Shown here in pieces: positions 60,950-63,948 of a DNA stretch of 63,948 bases. This DNA comes from SXXH01 sp041165735 (GTDB lineage: Bacteria; Planctomycetota; UBA1135; GCA-002686595): NCBI GenBank assembly GCA_046341775.1, contig JBKDQQ010000182.1, positions 1-63,948 on the forward strand. The letters run 5' to 3'. Positions within the stretch are counted from its first letter, which is position 1, and each line of letters starts with the position of its first letter. The notes beneath the pieces are model-generated. The model was not told the origin of the DNA, made no database searches, and saw only the letters and a program-made list of their open reading frames with translations. Made by a program: the position numbers and the translations under genes.

Positions 60950-62107
60950 ATGGCACCGCACGCCGCCGCCTTCCTCGACGATCTCGTGGGCGCCCTCAGC
61001 GCGCCCGATGGCGACGCCGCGCCCGCGGCGGCCCTCGCCACGCGCATGCGCCACGCCGCGAGCCATGTCGACGCCATCACCGCCCAGGCGGCCGCGCGAG
61101 CCTTGCTGGCCGACCTCGGGCGCGATCCGCTCGACCTGCGGCGACTCGAGGCCTTGCTCATGCTGGGGATGGCGCACCCTGCGCTGCTCGCGCGCCACGG
61201 CATCGAACCCGCCCGCGAAGGCGAACGACTCGCGCTGTTGTGGGAGCGCGCGGGCCAGGTCGGGCGCGCGGCCGCGCTGCGCGCCACCTTGGCCGAGGCG
61301 GCCGGTTCGGCCTCGATTCCCGCCGCGTTGACCGCTCGGGAGCCCGCGCCGCTCGTGCTGCGGGATCCGGACGGCGCGTCGCGGCCGCAGCCGGTGGACG
61401 CGCGCCGCGCCACCGCCATCGTGGTCGAACAACGCCTGCAGGCGGCCTCCACTTGCGTGGCGCGCGGCCTCCACGACGAGGCGCAGGCCCACTTGCGCGC
61501 CGTGCTCGAACTCGATCCCACGCGCAAGGACGTGGCGCGCATGAGCCGCGACCTCGCGCACGCGCGCCTCGCGTCCCGGAAGCGCCGGCGGCGCGTCGCG
61601 CTCGGCGCGGCGCTCTTGGCGTGCGCGTGCTTCGCGGCGTGGTCTGGCTGGCGGCGCGAGCGCGCCATCGCCGCCGAGTTCGCCGCCCTGCCGCCCTTGG
61701 TCGCGCAGGACGCGGCGGCGCTAGAGTCGCGCCTCGCGAGCCTGCAAGGACTGCGCGCGGCGCGCGGCGCGTGGTTCGGCATGGGCGCCTTGCTGCGGGA
61801 AGAAGAGGCGTTGCGCGCGCGCCTCGACGAGCTCGCGCTGGTCGCCGAGCGCCGGCACCAGGCCGAGGAGGAACGCCTCGCCGAGCGGCGCCTGGAGGCC
61901 GATGCGTGGCGCGAGCGCGCCCGCCAGGCCGCGGAGCAGGGCGACTTCGGCACGGCCCAAGCACATTACAGCCGCGCCTTGGGCGTGGCCGATCCGTTGT
62001 GGGAGCACCGTGCGCGCACCGAGCGCGACGCCGTGGCCGTGTCCCGCTGGTTGGCGGCGCGCGCGGGCGGCTTGGCGGCGGCGACGAGGGGGGGAGGGGA
62101 GCAGTGA
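60950..62107 (+). CDS. TPR-like membrane protein
   Basis: 385 residues. A helical N-terminal half has TPR-like motifs (GLHDEAQAHLRAVLELDPTR). One membrane segment (RVALGAALLACACFAAWSGW, near residue 220) follows, then a charged coiled coil (RHQAEEERLAERRLEADAWR) and another TPR-like pair (AEQGDFGTAQAHYSRALGVA). No enzyme motif is seen. It overlaps the next gene by 4 bp and heads a run that ends in a roadblock protein and an MglA-like GTPase. Confidence 0.68.
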   Translation: MAPHAAAFLDDLVGALSAPDGDAAPAAALATRMRHAASHVDAITAQAAARALLADLGRDPLDLRRLEALLMLGMAHPALLARHGIEPAREGERLALLWERAGQVGRAAALRATLAEAAGSASIPAALTAREPAPLVLRDPDGASRPQPVDARRATAIVVEQRLQAASTCVARGLHDEAQAHLRAVLELDPTRKDVARMSRDLAHARLASRKRRRRVALGAALLACACFAAWSGWRRERAIAAEFAALPPLVAQDAAALESRLASLQGLRAARGAWFGMGALLREEEALRARLDELALVAERRHQAEEERLAERRLEADAWRERARQAAEQGDFGTAQAHYSRALGVADPLWEHRARTERDAVAVSRWLAARAGGLAAATRGGGEQ

Positions 62108-63189
62108 AGCACATCTTGCGTCGCGTGCTGGCCGCGGGCCGAGTGCGCGAACTCGAACGCGCCTTGGCGGCGTCGCCTACGGCCGATGCCTACGCCGAGC
62201 TGGCGCAGGAACACGCGCGTCGCGGCGACCTGCCCGCCGCGTTGGAAGTGGCGCGCGAAGGAGCGGGCGCGCATCGCGCCGACGAACGCCTCTGCCGCCT
62301 GGTCGAGCGTTCCACGGCGCTGGTGCGCGAGGAGCGCCTGCGCGAACTGGCGCGTCAATTGCAGGCCGCGCCGCGCGACGCGTTGCGCGCGGAGCACTGC
62401 GCCTTGCTGCTCGAGTCGGGGCGCGTCGATCGCGCGCTCGAGGCCGCGGCCGACTGGGAACGCCACGGCGGCGGCGCCGAAGCGCGCTTGCGCGAGGCGG
62501 AGGCGCGCCTGCGGCGCTACGCCGAAGGCCGCCGGCGCGACGACGCGCGCCGCGCGCTCGCCGCGCTGGACGCGGCGGCCGCGGAGTTGCCGCTCGATCC
62601 GCGTCCATGGCGCGCGCGCGCCGAGTTGTGCGCGCAGGTCGGCGCGTGGGCCGAGGCGCGCGCGGCCGTGGGGCGGCTCTTGGAGCTCGCGCCCGGGGAC
62701 GCGGCGCTGGAGGCGCGCCATCGCACGCTGGGCGCGCTGGCGGTGGGATCGAAGGGGCTCGACGCCGCGTTGCGCGAGGTCGAGCTGGGTGGCCGCTTCT
62801 CCGACGAGGTCGTCGAAGCGGTTGCGGACGAGTCAGACTCGGCCGCCTTGCCGCAGCTGCTGGCGCGCGCCGGCGCGGAACCCGGCGTGCGCGCCGCCTG
62901 CGTGCTGCGCGGCGCGACGGCGCTCCTGCAAGGCGAGAAGGGCGCTTCCGCGGAGCGCGCGGCGCGCGGACTGCGCGACTCGCTCTCCGCTTCGCGCGCC
63001 TTCGCGCGCAAGCTCGGCCTCGGCGCGCTGCGCGAAGTGCGGCTGGACCACGACGATTGCACGACCGCGCTCGAGTGCGGCGAGTTGGGCAGCGCCGCCC
63101 TGCGCATCGACGGCGCGCCCGGCGCCGAGCACAAGGCGCTCCTGCGCGAACTGGCGCGCGCCGCGTGCGCGAAGCAGGTGCGGCCATGA
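62104..63189 (+). CDS. TPR-like protein
   Basis: 361 residues from a GTG overlapping the previous stop. TPR-like helix pairs fill most of it (AYAELAQEHARRGDLPAALE, AELCAQVGAWAEARAAVGRL). No signal peptide or membrane helix is seen, so it is likely cytoplasmic. The C-terminal domain (REVRLDHDDCTTALECGELG) is not a TPR and I do not recognise it. The gene overlaps the roadblock-type gene by 4 bp, pointing to a shared complex. Confidence 0.68.
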   Translation: MKHILRRVLAAGRVRELERALAASPTADAYAELAQEHARRGDLPAALEVAREGAGAHRADERLCRLVERSTALVREERLRELARQLQAAPRDALRAEHCALLLESGRVDRALEAAADWERHGGGAEARLREAEARLRRYAEGRRRDDARRALAALDAAAAELPLDPRPWRARAELCAQVGAWAEARAAVGRLLELAPGDAALEARHRTLGALAVGSKGLDAALREVELGGRFSDEVVEAVADESDSAALPQLLARAGAEPGVRAACVLRGATALLQGEKGASAERAARGLRDSLSASRAFARKLGLGALREVRLDHDDCTTALECGELGSAALRIDGAPGAEHKALLRELARAACAKQVRP

Positions 63190-63593
63190 AGCAGGTCGTC
63201 GAAGCGCTCGCCGGGCTGGGCGGCGTGCGGGTGGCCCTGCTGGCCTTGCGGGATGGCGTGCCCGTGGCCTGCGCCGGGCCCGACGCCCACCTCGCGGACG
63301 AGCTGGGCGCGCTGTCCGCTTCATTGGCGCTCGAGCTCGAGCGCGCCGCCGCCGACCAGTCGATCGCGCCACCGCGGCGCGCCTGGATCGCGGCCTCGCG
63401 CGGCACCGCCGCGCTGGAGTTGCGCGGCGATTGGCTGCTCGTCGCGCTGGTCGACAGCGGCGCTCCGCTCGAGCAGTTGAGCCCCGCCCTGGAGGCCGCC
63501 GCGTCGCGCTTGTCGCGCGCGGGCCGCAGGCAGGAACCACCCCCGGCCTTGCCGGGCGGAGCGGGTCGCGAGGCGGCCCGCGAGATCGGCTGA
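63186..63593 (+). CDS. roadblock/LC7-like protein
   Basis: 135 residues. MKQVVEALAGLGGVRVALLALRDGVPVACA matches the first helix and strands of the roadblock/LC7 fold. ELGALSASLALELERAA fits its central helix, and ALELRGDWLLVALVD the last strands. Such proteins (MglB in Myxococcus) are GTPase-activating partners of MglA-type GTPases, and one is encoded 28 bp downstream. The C-terminal tail is Pro/Gly-rich and probably disordered. Confidence 0.72.
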   Translation: MKQVVEALAGLGGVRVALLALRDGVPVACAGPDAHLADELGALSASLALELERAAADQSIAPPRRAWIAASRGTAALELRGDWLLVALVDSGAPLEQLSPALEAAASRLSRAGRRQEPPPALPGGAGREAAREIG

Positions 63594-63610
63594 CGAGGGA
63601 GAAGAGGAGC

Positions 63611-63619
63611 GAGGAGGAG
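63611..63619 (+). promoter_or_regulatory. Shine-Dalgarno of the MglA-like gene
   Basis: GAGGAGGAG just before the ATG at 63622, in a purine-rich stretch with a second GAGGAG 7-8 nt further upstream. It supports the chosen start. Confidence 0.6.
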
Positions 63620-63621
63620 CA

Positions 63622-63948
63622 ATGGTCCAGATCAACTTCGGCGAGCGGCAAGTCACCGCCAAGATCGTCTACTACGGCCCCGGCATGTCCGGCAAGACGA
63701 CCAACATCGAGGTCGTGCACCAGAAGGCGCCGCCCGGCAACCGAGGCGAGTTGACCAGCATCTCGACGGACGGCGACCGCACGCTGTTCTTCGACTTCAT
63801 GCCGCTCGACCTCGGCACGGTCGCCGGATTGAAGACGAGCTTCCAGATCTACACGGTGCCCGGCCAGGTGTACTACAACAGCACGCGCAAGCTCGTGCTG
63901 CAGGGTGTCGACGGCGTGGTGTTCGTCGCCGACTCCTCCGCCACGATG
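63622..63948 (+). CDS. mglA: MglA-like small Ras-type GTPase, 3'-truncated
   Basis: 109 residues before the right edge cuts the gene. P-loop GPGMSGKTTN (19-28) follows VTAKIVYYG. VPGQVYYNSTRKLVLQG is the G3 region, with the MglA-typical T-V-P-G-Q in place of the Ras D-x-x-G. GVDGVVFVADSSATM is the start of the next strand. MglA acts as a polarity switch in Myxococcus; in non-gliding bacteria the role is less clear. It is probably in one operon with the roadblock and TPR genes upstream. Confidence 0.92.
   Translation, partial: MVQINFGERQVTAKIVYYGPGMSGKTTNIEVVHQKAPPGNRGELTSISTDGDRTLFFDFMPLDLGTVAGLKTSFQIYTVPGQVYYNSTRKLVLQGVDGVVFVADSSATM

Overview
The window is about 64 kb of very GC-rich (roughly 70% or more), gene-dense bacterial chromosome. 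It has no insertion sequences, phage genes or CRISPR. The gene mix suggests a deep-branching planctomycete-like bacterium: a MoxR/DUF58/Bat operon, HEAT and TPR proteins, several alkaline-phosphatase-superfamily lipoproteins, a secreted beta-propeller protein, a giant Ig-like repeat lipoprotein, many GT4 glycosyltransferases and an MglA-type GTPase. The lineage is an inference from gene content; Myxococcota-like relatives cannot be excluded from sequence alone.

Layout. 1-10.3 kb: an incomplete HEAT-repeat gene and a membrane-anchored lytic transglycosylase, then a complete MoxR-DUF58-BatA-BatB-BatC-BatD-BatE type operon. Its cistrons mostly overlap by 4 bp and start with GTG. 10.3-15.5 kb: a degenerate alkaline-phosphatase-fold lipoprotein and three glycosyltransferases. 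15.5-25.4 kb: a histidine phosphatase, a 2Fe-2S ferredoxin, ElbB, DoxX, a sulfotransferase-like/class IV aminotransferase/FGGY kinase operon, convergent glycerol-3-phosphate dehydrogenase and glycerophosphodiesterase, an MFS transporter and a pseudo-M28 protein. 25.4-36.9 kb: SodB, an ABC exporter, thioredoxin reductase flanked by two inositol-monophosphatase-family genes, an SDR and a second glycosyltransferase cluster. 36.9-43.2 kb: coaE-rho, a membrane coiled-coil protein with a BRCT-like tail, a strong intrinsic terminator, tatC and cinA. 43.2-47.7 kb: an isolated tRNA-Gln with its own promoter and terminator, a secreted protein, a sulfatase-like lipoprotein, a lipoate ligase and a broken membrane-protein gene. 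47.8-55.2 kb (minus strand): a glycine riboswitch followed by gcvT, gcvH and gcvP, then cydA and cydB. 55.4-63.9 kb: a secreted propeller protein, a 1188-residue Ig-like lipoprotein, and a TPR/TPR/roadblock/MglA module running off the right edge.

How genes work together. Several genes serve oxygen and redox handling: BatA-E, SodB, TrxB, cytochrome bd and the ferredoxin. Glycine cleavage, controlled by a glycine aptamer, lies near a lipoate ligase that could lipoylate GcvH. A glycerol module (phosphodiesterase, FGGY kinase, FAD-dependent dehydrogenase) could take glycerophosphodiesters to dihydroxyacetone phosphate.

The most unusual signals are regulatory. At least seven genes without a Shine-Dalgarno have a TANNNT hexamer 6-11 nt before the start codon, predicting leaderless transcripts. 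Two copies of an AT-rich palindrome (GTCAAA-N4-TTTGAC) lie inside coding sequence. The rho leader is strikingly C-rich and G-poor, as expected for a Rho loading site. The adjacent sulfotransferase-like and aminotransferase genes correspond to the two halves of a plant fusion protein.
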